A DNA stretch of 64,000 nt from Pantoea sp. Cy-639 (GCF_011752525.1 NZ_VWXI01000007.1:186001-250000), one strand, 5' to 3'. Shown: positions 38,376-48,628, numbered from the stretch's first letter. The notes: generated by a model from the letters alone, not told the origin. A program made the numbers and translations.

Positions 38376-40373
38376 ATGCCCAGCCGTCGTGAACGTGCCA
38401 ACGCCATTCGTGCACTGAGCATGGATGCCGTGCAAAAGGCCAACAGCGGCCACCCAGGTGCCCCCATGGGTATGGCGGATATCGCCGAAGTGCTTTGGCG
38501 CGACTACCTGAAACACAACCCGAGCAACCCGGACTTCGCCGACCGCGACCGCTTCGTGCTGTCCAACGGCCACGGCTCGATGCTCATCTATTCGCTGCTG
38601 CACCTGACCGGCTACGACCTGTCGATCGACGACCTCAAGGCCTTCCGCCAACTGCACAGCCGCACCCCGGGTCACCCGGAATACGGCTACACCCCGGGTG
38701 TCGAGACCACTACCGGTCCGCTCGGCCAGGGCATCGCCAACGCCGTGGGCTTCGCCCTGGCGGAAAAAGTGCTGGCCGCACAGTTCAACCGTGAAGGCCA
38801 CACCATCGTCGACCACAACACCTACGTGTTCCTCGGCGACGGCTGCATGATGGAAGGCATTTCCCATGAAGTCGCCTCGCTGGCCGGCACCCTGGGCCTG
38901 AACAAGCTGATCGCCTTCTACGACGACAACGGCATCTCCATCGACGGCGAAGTCCACGGCTGGTTCACCGATAACACCCCGGCGCGCTTCGAAGCGTACA
39001 ACTGGCAGGTGATCCGCAACGTCAACGGTCACGATGCCGACGAGATCAAGATGGCCATCGACACGGCGCGCAAGAGCGACCGTCCGACCCTGATCTGCTG
39101 CAAGACCATCATCGGCTTCGGTTCGCCGAACAAGCAGGGCAAGGAAGACTGCCACGGCGCGCCACTGGGCAACGACGAAATCGCCCTGGCCCGCAAGGAA
39201 CTGAACTGGAACCACGGCCCGTTCGAAATCCCCGCCGACATCTACGCCGAGTGGGACGCCAAGGCCAACGGCGCCAAGGTCGAGGCCGAGTGGAACCAGC
39301 GTTTCGACGCCTACGCCAAGGCTTATCCGGAACTGGCTGCCGAATTCAAGCGCCGTGACAGCGGCGAGTTGCCGGCTGACTTCTCCGAGAAGGCCCAGGC
39401 CTACATCAACGAAGTCGCCGCCAAGGGCGAGACCATCGCCAGCCGCAAGGCCAGCCAGAACGCGCTGAACGCTTTCGGTCCGCTGCTGCCGGAGTTCCTC
39501 GGCGGTTCGGCCGACCTCGCCGGCTCCAACCTGACCCTGTGGAAAGGTTGCAAGGGCGTCGAGGCCAATGACGCCAGCGGCAACTACGTGTTCTACGGCG
39601 TGCGCGAGTTCGGCATGACCGCGATCATGAACGGCGTCGCCCTGCACGGCGGCCTGGTGCCTTACGGCGCGACCTTCCTGATGTTCATGGAATACGCTCG
39701 CAACGCCGTGCGCATGTCGGCGCTGATGAAGCAGCGCGTGATCCACGTCTATACCCACGACTCCATCGGCCTGGGCGAGGACGGTCCGACCCACCAGCCG
39801 ATCGAGCAGCTGACCAGCCTGCGCAGCACGCCGAACCTGGACACCTGGCGCCCGGCCGATGCCGTGGAATCCGCGGTGTCGTGGAAATACGCCCTGGAGC
39901 GCAAGGACGGCCCGTCGGCGCTGATCTTCTCGCGTCAGAACCTGCAGCACCAGGCGCGCGACGCCCAGCAGATCGCCGACATCTCCCGTGGCGGCTACGT
40001 CCTGAAGGACTGCGCTGGCGAGCCTGAGCTGATCCTGATCGCCACCGGCTCCGAAGTGGGCCTGGCAGTGCAGGCGTACGACAAGCTGACCGAGCAGGGC
40101 CGCAAGGTGCGTGTCGTGTCGATGCCGAGCACCAGCGTGTTCGATGCCCAGGACGCTGCCTACAAGCAGTCGGTACTGCCGCTGGAAGTCGGTGCGCGCA
40201 TCGCCATCGAAGCGGCCCATGCCGACTTCTGGTACAAGTACGTCGGCCTCGAAGGCCGCGTCATCGGCATGACCACCTACGGCGAATCGGCCCCGGCCGC
40301 TGCGCTGTTCGAGGAGTTCGGCTTCACCCTGGACAACATCCTGGGTACCGCCGAAGAGCTGCTGGAAGACTGA
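38376..40373 (+). CDS. tkt: Transketolase
   Basis: Thiamine-diphosphate enzyme of the non-oxidative pentose phosphate pathway, 665 residues (standard length). Motifs: [13 protein letters not shown], the ThDP/metal motif [12 protein letters not shown] ending near DDNGI, and in the pyrimidine domain [19 protein letters not shown]. Start ATG 38376 has a CAGGAG site 8 bases upstream; an upstream in-frame extension is REP sequence and was rejected. It begins the block tkt-epd-pgk-fba that feeds and draws on triose and tetrose phosphates. Confidence 0.98.
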   Translation: MPSRRERANAIRALSMDAVQKANSGHPGAPMGMADIAEVLWRDYLKHNPSNPDFADRDRFVLSNGHGSMLIYSLLHLTGYDLSIDDLKAFRQLHSRTPGHPEYGYTPGVETTTGPLGQGIANAVGFALAEKVLAAQFNREGHTIVDHNTYVFLGDGCMMEGISHEVASLAGTLGLNKLIAFYDDNGISIDGEVHGWFTDNTPARFEAYNWQVIRNVNGHDADEIKMAIDTARKSDRPTLICCKTIIGFGSPNKQGKEDCHGAPLGNDEIALARKELNWNHGPFEIPADIYAEWDAKANGAKVEAEWNQRFDAYAKAYPELAAEFKRRDSGELPADFSEKAQAYINEVAAKGETIASRKASQNALNAFGPLLPEFLGGSADLAGSNLTLWKGCKGVEANDASGNYVFYGVREFGMTAIMNGVALHGGLVPYGATFLMFMEYARNAVRMSALMKQRVIHVYTHDSIGLGEDGPTHQPIEQLTSLRSTPNLDTWRPADAVESAVSWKYALERKDGPSALIFSRQNLQHQARDAQQIADISRGGYVLKDCAGEPELILIATGSEVGLAVQAYDKLTEQGRKVRVVSMPSTSVFDAQDAAYKQSVLPLEVGARIAIEAAHADFWYKYVGLEGRVIGMTTYGESAPAAALFEEFGFTLDNILGTAEELLED

Positions 40374-40406
40374 TGCATCCGGGAGGCCGCGTGCCTCCCG
40401 TCTGAT

Positions 40407-40468
40407 CGCGGGGCAAGCCCGCTCCCACAAGGCATCCGGGTGCCTTGTGGGAGCGGGCTTGCCCCGCG
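40407..40468. repeat. REP palindrome, long form
   Basis: 28-base arms CGCGGGGCAAGCCCGCTCCC... and the exact reverse complement, around TCCGGG, between tkt and epd. A short hairpin GGAGGC..GCCTCC just before it (about 40381-40399) may be the tkt terminator. Confidence 0.85.
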
Positions 40469-40502
40469 CTGGTCGTTCAACGCACCTGCACGTGAGTATC
40501 GA

Positions 40503-41564
40503 ATGCCCCACCCGCGTCCCTACAAAGTTGCACTCAACGGTTACGGCCGCATTGGCCGCTGTGTCCTGCGCGCATTGTTCGAGCGGGGGGCGAAGGCCGG
40601 TTTCGAGATCGTCGCGCTGAACGACCTGGCCGACCAGGCCAGCCTGGAATACCTGACTCGCTTCGACTCCACCCACGGGCGTTTCCCCGGCGAGGTGAAG
40701 GTCGACGGCGACTGTCTGCATATCAATGGCGACTGCGTGAAAGTACTGCGCAGTGCCACCCCGGAGGGCATCGACTGGGCCGCCCTGGACATCGACCTGG
40801 TGCTGGAATGCTCGGGGGCCTACAACACGCGCGCCGACGGCCAGCGTTTTCTGGATGCCGGCGCGCCGCGGGTGCTGTTCTCCCAGCCCATGGCCAGCGA
40901 GGCGGATGTCGACGCCACCGTGGTCTACGGCATCAACCAGGATTGCCTGGGCGGCGACGAGCTGCTGGTGTCCAACGCCTCTTGCACCACCAACTGCGGC
41001 GTGCCGCTGTTGCGGGTGCTGGACCAGGCGTTCGGCATCGAGTACGTGCAGATCACGACCATCCACTCGGCGATGAATGACCAGCCGGTGATCGATGCCT
41101 ATCACCACGAGGACCTGCGCCGCACCCGCTCGGCGTTCCAGTCGGTGATCCCGGTGTCCACCGGGTTGGCGCGTGGCATCGAACGTCTGTTGCCGGAACT
41201 TGCCGGAAGAATCCAGGCCAAAGCGGTACGTGTGCCGACCGTCAACGTGTCGTGCCTGGACATCACCCTGCAGACCGCCCGCGACACCACGGCCGCCGAG
41301 GTCAACCGGGTGCTGCGTGAAGCGGCCCTGGAGGGCCCGCTCAAAGGCCTGCTGGCCTACACCGAGCTGCCCCACGCCAGCTGTGATTTCAACCATGATC
41401 CGCATTCGGCCATCGTCGATGCCAGCCAGACCCGTGTTTCCGGCCCTCGCCTGGTGAACCTGCTGGCCTGGTTCGACAACGAATGGGGGTTCGCCAACCG
41501 TATGCTCGACGTCGCGGAGCACTTTCTGCACGTCGTTCACCCAACCCGCACCAAACAGCCCTGA
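40503..41564 (+). CDS. epd: Erythrose-4-phosphate dehydrogenase (GapB-like)
   Basis: GAPDH-fold NAD enzyme, 353 residues, oxidising erythrose 4-phosphate to 4-phosphoerythronate for pyridoxal phosphate synthesis. NAD-binding start KVALNGYGRIGRCVLRALFE; catalytic Cys161 in SNASCTTNCGVPLL, with TTIHSAMNDQP after it, a pattern characteristic of Epd rather than glycolytic GapA. Its position between tkt and pgk is conserved in gammaproteobacteria. pgk starts 12 bp after its stop. Confidence 0.94.
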   Translation: MPHPRPYKVALNGYGRIGRCVLRALFERGAKAGFEIVALNDLADQASLEYLTRFDSTHGRFPGEVKVDGDCLHINGDCVKVLRSATPEGIDWAALDIDLVLECSGAYNTRADGQRFLDAGAPRVLFSQPMASEADVDATVVYGINQDCLGGDELLVSNASCTTNCGVPLLRVLDQAFGIEYVQITTIHSAMNDQPVIDAYHHEDLRRTRSAFQSVIPVSTGLARGIERLLPELAGRIQAKAVRVPTVNVSCLDITLQTARDTTAAEVNRVLREAALEGPLKGLLAYTELPHASCDFNHDPHSAIVDASQTRVSGPRLVNLLAWFDNEWGFANRMLDVAEHFLHVVHPTRTKQP

Positions 41565-41576
41565 AGGACTGCATTC

Positions 41577-42740
41577 ATGACCGTGTTGAAGATGACCGAC
41601 CTCGACCTGCAAGGTAAGCGCGTACTGATTCGCGAAGACCTCAACGTCCCCGTGAAGGACGGTGTGGTAGCCAGCGACGCGCGTATCCTGGCAGCGCTGC
41701 CGACCATCAAGCTGGCCCTGGAGAAGGGCGCTGCAGTAATGGTCTGCTCGCACCTGGGCCGCCCGACCGAAGGCGAGTTCTCCGCCGAGAACAGCCTCAA
41801 GCCGGTCGCCGACTACCTGAGCAAGGCCCTGGGTCGCGACGTGCCACTGGTGGCCGACTACCTGGGCGGCGTCGAGGTCAAGGCCGGTGACCTGGTGCTG
41901 TTCGAGAACGTGCGCTTCAACAAGGGCGAGAAGAAGAACGCCGACGAGCTGGCGCAGCAGTACGCTGCCCTGTGCGACGTGTTCGTGATGGACGCATTCG
42001 GCACCGCCCACCGCGCCGAGGGCTCCACCCACGGCGTGGCCAAGTTCGCCAAGGTCGCTGCCGCCGGTCCGCTGCTGGCTGCCGAGCTGGACGCCCTGGG
42101 CAAGGCCCTGAAGGCCCCGGCCAAGCCGATGGCTGCCATCGTCGCCGGCTCCAAGGTGTCGACCAAGCTGGACGTGCTGAACAGCCTGAGCGCGGTCTGC
42201 GACCAGCTGATCGTCGGCGGCGGTATCGCCAACACCTTCCTCGCTGCCGCCGGTCACCCGGTCGGCAAGTCGCTGTACGAACCTGACCTGGTCGAGACCG
42301 CCAAGGCCATCGCCGCCAAGGTCAGCGTGCCACTGCCGGTGGACGTGGTGGTCGCCAAGGCGTTCGCCGAGAGCGCCGAAGCCACCGTCAAGGCCATCGC
42401 CGATGTGGCGGCCGACGACATGATCCTGGACATCGGCCCGCAGACTGCGGCCAACTTCGCCGAGTTGCTGAAGACCTCGAAGACCATCCTGTGGAACGGT
42501 CCGGTCGGCGTGTTCGAGTTCGATCAGTTCGGCAATGGCACCAAGGTACTGGCCAAGGCCATCGCCGACAGCGCCGCGTTTTCCATCGCCGGTGGCGGCG
42601 ACACCCTGGCGGCCATCGACAAGTATGGCGTTGGCGCCGATATCTCCTACATTTCTACCGGTGGCGGCGCGTTCCTCGAGTTCGTCGAGGGCAAGGTCCT
42701 GCCCGCCGTGGAAATTCTGGAAACACGGGCCAAGGCCTGA
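41577..42740 (+). CDS. pgk: Phosphoglycerate kinase
   Basis: Interconverts 1,3-bisphosphoglycerate and 3-phosphoglycerate with ATP. 387 residues. Typical motifs: [16 protein letters not shown] (substrate-binding Arg/Asp), [27 protein letters not shown] and the C-terminal [14 protein letters not shown]. The sequence from epd through pgk and into the small lipoprotein genes is compact and on one strand, suggesting cotranscription. Confidence 0.98.
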   Translation: MTVLKMTDLDLQGKRVLIREDLNVPVKDGVVASDARILAALPTIKLALEKGAAVMVCSHLGRPTEGEFSAENSLKPVADYLSKALGRDVPLVADYLGGVEVKAGDLVLFENVRFNKGEKKNADELAQQYAALCDVFVMDAFGTAHRAEGSTHGVAKFAKVAAAGPLLAAELDALGKALKAPAKPMAAIVAGSKVSTKLDVLNSLSAVCDQLIVGGGIANTFLAAAGHPVGKSLYEPDLVETAKAIAAKVSVPLPVDVVVAKAFAESAEATVKAIADVAADDMILDIGPQTAANFAELLKTSKTILWNGPVGVFEFDQFGNGTKVLAKAIADSAAFSIAGGGDTLAAIDKYGVGADISYISTGGGAFLEFVEGKVLPAVEILETRAKA

Positions 42741-42772
42741 GCACGACGGCGCCTGGCAAAGGGAGCGACCTG

Positions 42773-42991
42773 ATGGTCAAGCAATTGCCTGTGATGATCG
42801 TGGCCGTGCTGCTGGGCGCCTGCTCCAGCGGCAAGGGCACCGACGCCGACCCGGCGCAGCCGCCCAAGGGTGGCTGCTACCAGTCGCAGTGGCAGGCTGA
42901 GACGGTACCGGTGATCAACAAGCGCCTGGGTCCGGATGGCCTGGAAAAATACGACGACGAGCACCAGCGCAAGGCGCCAGGCTGCCCTTGA
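42773..42991 (+). CDS. Small lipoprotein of unknown function
   Basis: 72 residues with a clear lipoprotein signal: MVKQLPVMIVAVLLGACSSG, lipobox LGAC with the lipidated Cys at 17. The mature part has two further Cys (GGCYQ, APGCP) and no recognised domain. A AGGGAG site precedes ATG 42773. It follows pgk by 32 bp and probably shares its transcript, but its role in a glycolytic operon is unknown. Confidence 0.75.
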   Translation: MVKQLPVMIVAVLLGACSSGKGTDADPAQPPKGGCYQSQWQAETVPVINKRLGPDGLEKYDDEHQRKAPGCP

Positions 42992-43097
42992 TCGGGTGCC
43001 GGGCAACCTGAGCGGGGTTTCGTGGTCCTGGACATTGGGCCTGCTGTTGCGGCCCCATCGCGGAGCCGATGCAGCAGGCTCGCTACGAGGATGTGTA

Positions 43098-43427
43098 ATG
43101 AAAGCGCTTCTGGCCGCACTGGCCCTGGTGACCCTGGCGGGCTGCTCGCTGCTGCAGCCTGCCCAACCCGCCCCGGCGGACCACTGGACCCGCTGGGTCT
43201 GCGACAGCCAGGCCGAAGTGCTGTGGCGCTTCGCCGACGCGAAACAGGACACGGTCGACCTGCGCCTCGGCGGCGGCGACCAGGTCTACCGGCTCAAGTC
43301 CGAGCCGGGCGCCTCTGGCGCGCTGTACAGCGACGGCATGCTGGCCTTCCACACCAAGGGTGAGGAAGGCCTGGTGTACTGGGTGGCGACCAACGATCTG
43401 ATTGGGCGGGGCTGCAAGGCACCGTGA
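43098..43427 (+). CDS. MliC-like lysozyme-inhibitor lipoprotein
   Basis: 109-residue lipoprotein: lipobox TLAGC (Cys16), then a domain with the C-type lysozyme inhibitor pattern, WVCDSQAEVLWRF at the front, VYRLKSEPGASGALYSDG and FHTKGEEGLVYWV in the middle, and a final RGCKAP. MliC proteins block host or competitor lysozyme at the outer membrane. The domain call is from recognisable pattern only. It lies between the small lipoprotein gene and fba on the same strand. Confidence 0.75.
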   Translation: MKALLAALALVTLAGCSLLQPAQPAPADHWTRWVCDSQAEVLWRFADAKQDTVDLRLGGGDQVYRLKSEPGASGALYSDGMLAFHTKGEEGLVYWVATNDLIGRGCKAP

Positions 43428-43527
43428 CTGGCCGGGCCACGCAGGTGGCCCACACTACTTGAACAGCAACCGCCCCTGCGGCAGGCTTGCATGAAACAAA
43501 CGACGCTTGTCGGGAGAGAGATACACC

Positions 43528-44592
43528 ATGGCACTCATTAGCATGCGCCAGATGCTGGACCACGCCGCCGAGTTCGGTTACGGCGTGCCGGCTTTCAACG
43601 TCAACAACCTCGAGCAGATGCGCGCCATCATGGAAGCCGCCGACAAGACCGACTCTCCGGTCATCGTCCAGGCTTCCGCCGGTGCCCGCAAGTACGCCGG
43701 TGCCCCGTTCCTGCGCCACCTGATCCTGGCGGCCATCGAAGAGTTCCCGCACATCCCGGTGTGCATGCACCAGGACCACGGCACCAGCCCTGATGTGTGC
43801 CAGCGCTCGATCCAGCTGGGCTTCAGCTCGGTGATGATGGACGGTTCGCTGGGCGAAGACGGCAAGACCCCGACCGAATACGAGTACAACGTTCGCGTGA
43901 CCCAGCAGACTGTCGCCATGGCGCACGCTTGCGGCGTTTCGGTAGAGGGCGAGCTGGGTTGCCTGGGTTCGCTGGAAACCGGCATGGCCGGTGAAGAGGA
44001 TGGCATCGGCGCCGAAGGCGTGCTGGACCACAGCCAGATGCTGACCGACCCGGAAGAAGCCGCCGACTTCGTCAAGAAGACTCAGGTGGACGCCCTGGCC
44101 ATCGCCATCGGCACCAGCCACGGCGCCTACAAGTTCACCAAGCCACCAACCGGTGACGTGCTGGCGATCGACCGCATCAAGGAAATCCACAAGCGCATCC
44201 CCAACACCCACCTGGTGATGCACGGCTCGTCCTCGGTGCCGCAAGAGTGGCTGGCGATCATCAACCAGTACGGTGGCGACATCAAAGAGACCTACGGCGT
44301 ACCGGTCGAAGAAATCGTCGAAGGTATCAAGTACGGTGTACGCAAGGTCAACATCGACACCGACCTGCGCCTGGCTTCCACCGGCGCCATGCGTCGCCTG
44401 ATGGCACAGAACCCGAGCGAGTTCGACCCGCGCAAGTTCTTCGGTGAAACCGTCAAGGCCATGCGTGACGTGTGCATCGCCCGCTACGAAGCCTTCGGCA
44501 CCGCCGGCAATGCCTCGAAGATCAAGCCGATCTCCCTGGAAGGCATGTTCCAGCGCTACGCCAAGGGCGAACTGGCAGCCAAGATCAACTGA
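43528..44592 (+). CDS. fba: Fructose-bisphosphate aldolase, class II
   Basis: Zinc-dependent aldolase that cleaves fructose 1,6-bisphosphate to DHAP and GAP, acting mainly in gluconeogenesis in Pseudomonas. 354 residues. The Zn ligands lie in [12 protein letters not shown] and [39 protein letters not shown] is the phosphate-binding region. A GGGAGA site precedes ATG 43528. It closes the tkt-epd-pgk block and ends at a strong terminator. Confidence 0.98.
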   Translation: MALISMRQMLDHAAEFGYGVPAFNVNNLEQMRAIMEAADKTDSPVIVQASAGARKYAGAPFLRHLILAAIEEFPHIPVCMHQDHGTSPDVCQRSIQLGFSSVMMDGSLGEDGKTPTEYEYNVRVTQQTVAMAHACGVSVEGELGCLGSLETGMAGEEDGIGAEGVLDHSQMLTDPEEAADFVKKTQVDALAIAIGTSHGAYKFTKPPTGDVLAIDRIKEIHKRIPNTHLVMHGSSSVPQEWLAIINQYGGDIKETYGVPVEEIVEGIKYGVRKVNIDTDLRLASTGAMRRLMAQNPSEFDPRKFFGETVKAMRDVCIARYEAFGTAGNASKIKPISLEGMFQRYAKGELAAKIN

Positions 44593-44613
44593 TCCGCTAG
44601 TGTTCGTTCCACG

Positions 44614-44639
44614 AAAAAACCCGCTGATGCGGGTTTTTT
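44614..44639 (+). terminator. Intrinsic terminator of fba
   Basis: AAAAAACCCGC, loop TGAT, then GCGGGTTTTTT: an 11-bp stem with a T run, 22 bp after the fba stop. Confidence 0.93.
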
Positions 44640-44719
44640 TGTGCCATCTGATCCGCTGTCGGGTCGCGATGAGGCCGGCTGGCGCAGGTGCTTATACCGT
44701 TAGTCGGCTAACCTCATCT

Positions 44720-44740
44720 CCGATGGCTTATAGCCATCGG
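44720..44740. repeat. Short palindrome upstream of the c-di-GMP enzyme gene
   Basis: CCGATGGCT, TAT, AGCCATCGG: 9-base arms, 73 bp ahead of the start of the GGDEF-EAL gene. It may be an operator or a leader hairpin. The stretch 44760-44780 (GTCTAGAGTAAAG) has the look of a weak -10 region, but I cannot assign a sigma factor from it. Confidence 0.4.
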
Positions 44741-44812
44741 TTCGCATTGCGTCTTGGGGTGTCGAGTCTAGAGTAAAGATCGGATCCAATTGCGGATTGC
44801 AGTCGGTCTCAC

Positions 44813-46942
44813 ATGAGAAGCAGCATGGATGGCGCTTATTCACATAGTCCGGAAAACAGCTCGGTCCTGCTGGTCGTAGATGATTATCCGGAAAACCTGA
44901 TCAGCATGCGGGCCTTGCTGTCCCGCCAGGATTGGCAGGTTCTGACCGCCAGTTCCGGCATGGAGGCTCTCAGCGCCTTGCTCGAACATGAAGTCGACCT
45001 GGTCCTGCTCGATGTGCAGATGCCCGAGATGGACGGCTTCGAAGTGGCCCGCCTGATGCGCGGCAGCCAGCGCACGCGACTCACGCCGATCATCTTCCTA
45101 ACCGCCAATGAACAGTCCGACGCCGCCGTGCTCAAGGGCTATGCCAGTGGTGCGGTGGACTACCTGTTCAAGCCCTTCGATCCGCAGATTCTCAAACCCA
45201 AGGTCCAGGTTTTGCTCGAACAGCAGCGCAACCGGCGCATGCTGCAACGCCTGACCCGTGAGCTGGAGGCGGCGCGTGCCTTCAACGCCTCGATCCTCGA
45301 GAACGCCGCCGAAGGCATCCTGGTGGTGGACGAGGCAGGCACCATCAGCTTCGCCAATCCGGCCATCTCGCGGTTGCTCGACACACCGGTGGTGCAACTG
45401 CAGGGCGCCCATGTCCTGGACCTGATCCAGCTGCCGTGCGCCAGCCTGTGGCGCGAATCGGATTTCTACCAGGCTTACCTCGGGCGTGAGATCTTCCGCG
45501 TCCATGATGCCCAGTTGCGCACGCCCAGTGGCCAGCTGGTGCCTGTGGCGTTGTCCTGCGCACCGTTGCCGGCCGAACAGAAGGCCATGGTGGTGACGGT
45601 GCTGGACATGTCGGTGGTGCGCAACCTGCACCAGCAACTGGAATACCAGGCGGTGACCGATCCGCTGACCGGGCTGCTCAATCGCCGTGGCTTCTATCAG
45701 GCCGCCGAGAGCGCGCTGCTGCGCAACGAACGCTCGGCCAAGGCCAAGGCCCTGATGTACATGGACCTGGACGGTTTCAAGCGGATCAACGACCTGCTCG
45801 GGCATGAGGCCGGCGACCAGGTGCTGCGCTGGGTCGCCGAGCAACTCAAGGACTGCCTGGGTAGCGCAGCCCTGCTGGCGCGCATGGGGGGCGACGAATT
45901 CACCGCGTTGTTCGATGGGCTGCCTTATCCGGAGCAGGCCGGGCGCTACGCCGAGAAAGTCCTGGAGCGGATGTCCGGCCTGCAACAGCTGGACGGTGTG
46001 GAGGTGAGTCTGGGCGTGAGCATCGGCATCGCTACCTATCCGGACTGCGGCGCCAACGTCGAGGGCCTGTTGCGCGCGGCGGACGCGGCTATGTATGCGG
46101 CCAAGCAAGCAGGTCGCCAGCAATACCGTTTCTACGACCAGGAGCTCAATGGCAGGGCGCGTTCGCGGCTGATGCTCGAAGACAGCGTGCGCGAAGCCAT
46201 CGAGCAGAACGACTTCAGCCTGGTCTATCAGCCCCAGGTGGCCTTCGCCGATGGCCGACTGCGTGGCTTCGAGGCTTTGCTGCGCTGGAAGCATCCAAGT
46301 GTCGGCGACGTGCCGCCAGGGTTGTTCATTCCCTTGCTGGAGGAGGCGCGGCTGATCAACCGCCTGGCCAGCTGGATCTACCGCAAGGGCGCGACCCAGC
46401 GCCGCGAGTGGGAAGGACGCTTCGGCGCGCAACTGGTGCTGGGCGTCAGCCTCAGTCGTGCGCAGTTCGCCATGCCCGGGCTGGCCGACGAGCTGGGGCG
46501 GGTGATCGAGGAGTGCGGGCTGCGTCCGGAGCAACTGGAGGTGGAAGTCGCAGAGACTTCGCTGATGTACAACATCGACGCAGCGGTCAAGCAGGTGCAT
46601 CGTCTGCGCGAGCTGGGCATCCGCGTGGCGCTGGATGATTTCGGCGCGGGCGACTGTTCGCTGCGCATGTTGCGCGACCTGCCCATCGATACCCTCAAGC
46701 TCGACCGGCACCTGGTGGCGCGCCTGCCGGGCTCGGCGACGGACATCGCCCTGGTGAGCAGTGTCATCGCCCTGTGCGCAGCCTACGACATCACGGTGAT
46801 TGCCGAAGGCGTGGAGACTCAGGAGCAGGCCGACTGGTTGAGGAATGCAGGCTGTGCTTTCGTCCAGGGCTTCCTGGTCGCCCGGCCGTTGACCGCCGCG
46901 GATGCAGGTGTCTTCCCAGCGGTTTTCCCCTGGGGGCCGTGA
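44813..46942 (+). CDS. cfcR: CfcR-like response regulator with PAS, GGDEF and EAL domains
   Basis: c-di-GMP enzyme, 709 residues: receiver (phosphoacceptor Asp67 in LVLLDVQMPEMDG), PAS-like sensor (about 150-265), GGDEF (signature at 359-363) and EAL (motif at 487-489). GGDEF is intact, but the RxxD inhibitory site just before it is absent (SAAL at 351-354). In EAL the conserved metal-binding Asn of V-N-L-S is Ser546, so phosphodiesterase activity is doubtful. Layout and neighbourhood match P. putida CfcR, an RpoS-dependent diguanylate cyclase. A second ATG at 44825 is a possible start. Confidence 0.88.
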   Translation: MRSSMDGAYSHSPENSSVLLVVDDYPENLISMRALLSRQDWQVLTASSGMEALSALLEHEVDLVLLDVQMPEMDGFEVARLMRGSQRTRLTPIIFLTANEQSDAAVLKGYASGAVDYLFKPFDPQILKPKVQVLLEQQRNRRMLQRLTRELEAARAFNASILENAAEGILVVDEAGTISFANPAISRLLDTPVVQLQGAHVLDLIQLPCASLWRESDFYQAYLGREIFRVHDAQLRTPSGQLVPVALSCAPLPAEQKAMVVTVLDMSVVRNLHQQLEYQAVTDPLTGLLNRRGFYQAAESALLRNERSAKAKALMYMDLDGFKRINDLLGHEAGDQVLRWVAEQLKDCLGSAALLARMGGDEFTALFDGLPYPEQAGRYAEKVLERMSGLQQLDGVEVSLGVSIGIATYPDCGANVEGLLRAADAAMYAAKQAGRQQYRFYDQELNGRARSRLMLEDSVREAIEQNDFSLVYQPQVAFADGRLRGFEALLRWKHPSVGDVPPGLFIPLLEEARLINRLASWIYRKGATQRREWEGRFGAQLVLGVSLSRAQFAMPGLADELGRVIEECGLRPEQLEVEVAETSLMYNIDAAVKQVHRLRELGIRVALDDFGAGDCSLRMLRDLPIDTLKLDRHLVARLPGSATDIALVSSVIALCAAYDITVIAEGVETQEQADWLRNAGCAFVQGFLVARPLTAADAGVFPAVFPWGP

Positions 46943-46981
46943 TTGGCTACACTCGCGGTTTGTTCAGCCGATCCGCCCGTC

Positions 46982-47482
46982 ATGACCGCACTGCGCTACC
47001 TGCAAGCCTACCCGCCCCACCTGCAAGAACAGGTGCGCCAGATGATCGCCAGCGATCGCCTGGGTGACTACCTGCGCCAGCGCTACCCGCAGCAGCATGA
47101 CGTGCAGAACGACAAGGCGTTGTACGGTTATGCCCAAGAGCTCAAGCAGCGATACCTGCGCAGCGCGCCCCCCCTGGACAAGGTGTTGTTCGACAACCGC
47201 CTCGACCTCACCCATCGGGCGCTGGGACTGAACACCGCGGTGTCGCGGGTGCAGGGCGGCAAGCTCAAGGCCAAGAAGGAAATCCGCATCGCCTCGCTGT
47301 TCAAGGAGGCGGCGCCGCAGTTCCTGCGCATGATCGTGGTACACGAGTTGGCGCACCTGAAGGAGCGCGACCACAACAAGGCGTTCTACCAGCTCTGCCA
47401 GCACATGGAGCCGGACTATCATCAACTGGAATTCGACCTGCGCGTCTACCTGACCTATCGGGAGCTGCCGGGCAACACCTGA
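46982..47482 (+). CDS. YgjP/SprT-like zinc metalloprotease domain protein
   Basis: 166-residue soluble protein with the zinc motif HELAHLKERDH (HELAH at residues 121-125, a third ligand candidate His131), in the M48/WLM-like YgjP family. The surrounding pattern LRMIVVHELAHLKERDHNKAFYQLCQHMEPDY is typical. The substrate is unknown. Start ATG 46982 begins 39 bp after the c-di-GMP enzyme's stop; the small HTH gene follows 12 bp later. Confidence 0.87.
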   Translation: MTALRYLQAYPPHLQEQVRQMIASDRLGDYLRQRYPQQHDVQNDKALYGYAQELKQRYLRSAPPLDKVLFDNRLDLTHRALGLNTAVSRVQGGKLKAKKEIRIASLFKEAAPQFLRMIVVHELAHLKERDHNKAFYQLCQHMEPDYHQLEFDLRVYLTYRELPGNT

Positions 47483-47494
47483 AGGACACGCCCC

Positions 47495-47797
47495 ATGACC
47501 ATGGAAGTGAGCAAGACCCGCAGCAGTTTCTACCGCCGCCTGTACGTCGCCTGGCTGATCGACAGCCAGACCGCCACCAGCGTCCCGGCCCTGATGGAGG
47601 CCACCGGCATGCCCCGGCGCACGGCCCAGGACACCATCACCGCGCTGGCCGACCTGGACATCGTCTGCGAGTTCGAGCAGCAGGCCGGCGCGCGCAACCA
47701 CGCCGGGCACTACCGGATCCGCGATTGGGGGGCGATCGACAAGCAGTGGATCATCCGGCACCTGCGACAGATCCGCGAGGTGCTCGGTTATCCCTGA
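47495..47797 (+). CDS. Small winged-helix DNA-binding protein
   Basis: 100 residues. A helix-turn-helix is likely at about 28-60 (TSVPALMEATGMPRRTAQDTITALADLDIVCEF), followed by a short basic region and RIRDWGAIDKQWIIRHLRQIREVLGY. It resembles small FaeA/MarR-like regulators conserved in Pseudomonas. It is 12 bp after the protease gene and probably cotranscribed with it. Its target is unknown. Confidence 0.78.
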   Translation: MTMEVSKTRSSFYRRLYVAWLIDSQTATSVPALMEATGMPRRTAQDTITALADLDIVCEFEQQAGARNHAGHYRIRDWGAIDKQWIIRHLRQIREVLGYP

Positions 47798-47880
47798 GTG
47801 CGGACCGGCCAGGGGCAAGGAGTCGCTTCCTGATGGCGGGTGCATTAGCATCAGCCTCCTCTGATGTCGGAATCTGCCTC

Positions 47881-48516
47881 ATGCCCACCCCGCCCGCCAG
47901 CGCCGCCCCTCGTTTCAGCAACTACGCCAGTTTGGCCGACGGTGTCGCCGCGCTGCTGTTTCCCCATGCCGAGGTGGTGGTTCACGACTTGCACACGCAG
48001 ACCGTGGTGCATATCGCCAACAACATTTCCAAGCGCAAGCTGGGTGACGATTCGGCGCTGGAAGACCTGCCCGACGACCTTGATTCGGGCTCGCGGCTGG
48101 GGCCTTACGAGAAGCTCAACTGGAACGGACAGAAGATCCGCTCCATCAGCAGCGTCATGCGTGACGAGCACGGCAGGCCGGAGGCACTGGTGTGCATCAA
48201 CCTCAACGTGTCGGTGCTCGAACAGGCCAAGGAGGCGCTGGAGCTGTTCTTCCAGGCCAGTCGTCTGTTGCCGCAACCGGAGGCGCTGTTTCGCGACGAC
48301 TGGCAGGAACGGATCAACACCTTCCTGCATGCCTGGCTGGCCGAGCGGGGGCTGAGCCTCAATCGCCTGGACCGCGAGCACAAGCGCGCGCTGGTGGAGG
48401 CACTGCATGGCGAGGGCGCTTTCCGCGGCAAGAGCGCCTATGACTACGTGGCCAATGTCCTGGGGATGGGGCGGGCCACGGTCTACAAGTACGTGAAGCT
48501 CGTGCGCGAGCATTGA
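47881..48516 (+). CDS. YheO/DauR-type transcriptional regulator
   Basis: 211 residues: an N-terminal YheO-like PAS domain (about 15-120; EVVVHDLHTQTVVHIANN, GPYEKLNWNGQKIRSISSVMRDEHG) and a C-terminal HTH ending in YDYVANVLGMGRATVYKYVKLVRE. DauR, of this class, controls D-amino-acid catabolism in P. aeruginosa. It sits 112 bp ahead of a dehydratase/cyclodeaminase gene pair in the same direction, so it is probably their regulator. Confidence 0.88.
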   Translation: MPTPPASAAPRFSNYASLADGVAALLFPHAEVVVHDLHTQTVVHIANNISKRKLGDDSALEDLPDDLDSGSRLGPYEKLNWNGQKIRSISSVMRDEHGRPEALVCINLNVSVLEQAKEALELFFQASRLLPQPEALFRDDWQERINTFLHAWLAERGLSLNRLDREHKRALVEALHGEGAFRGKSAYDYVANVLGMGRATVYKYVKLVREH

Positions 48517-48628
48517 TCGGTCTGGCAGCGGGCTTGTTATCTGTGGAATAAAAATCTACGGTGGAATTATGTTCTGCCAATGGGTACGCTTGCCCTGCTT
48601 TTTCCACGACTGACGAGAGGCGTTGCAG

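Noticed and set aside
38370..42257. A 1295-codon open frame on the minus strand opposite tkt, epd and pgk
   Set aside because: It is antisense to three well-conserved enzymes. High GC leaves long open frames opposite real genes, and its translation has no recognisable domain.
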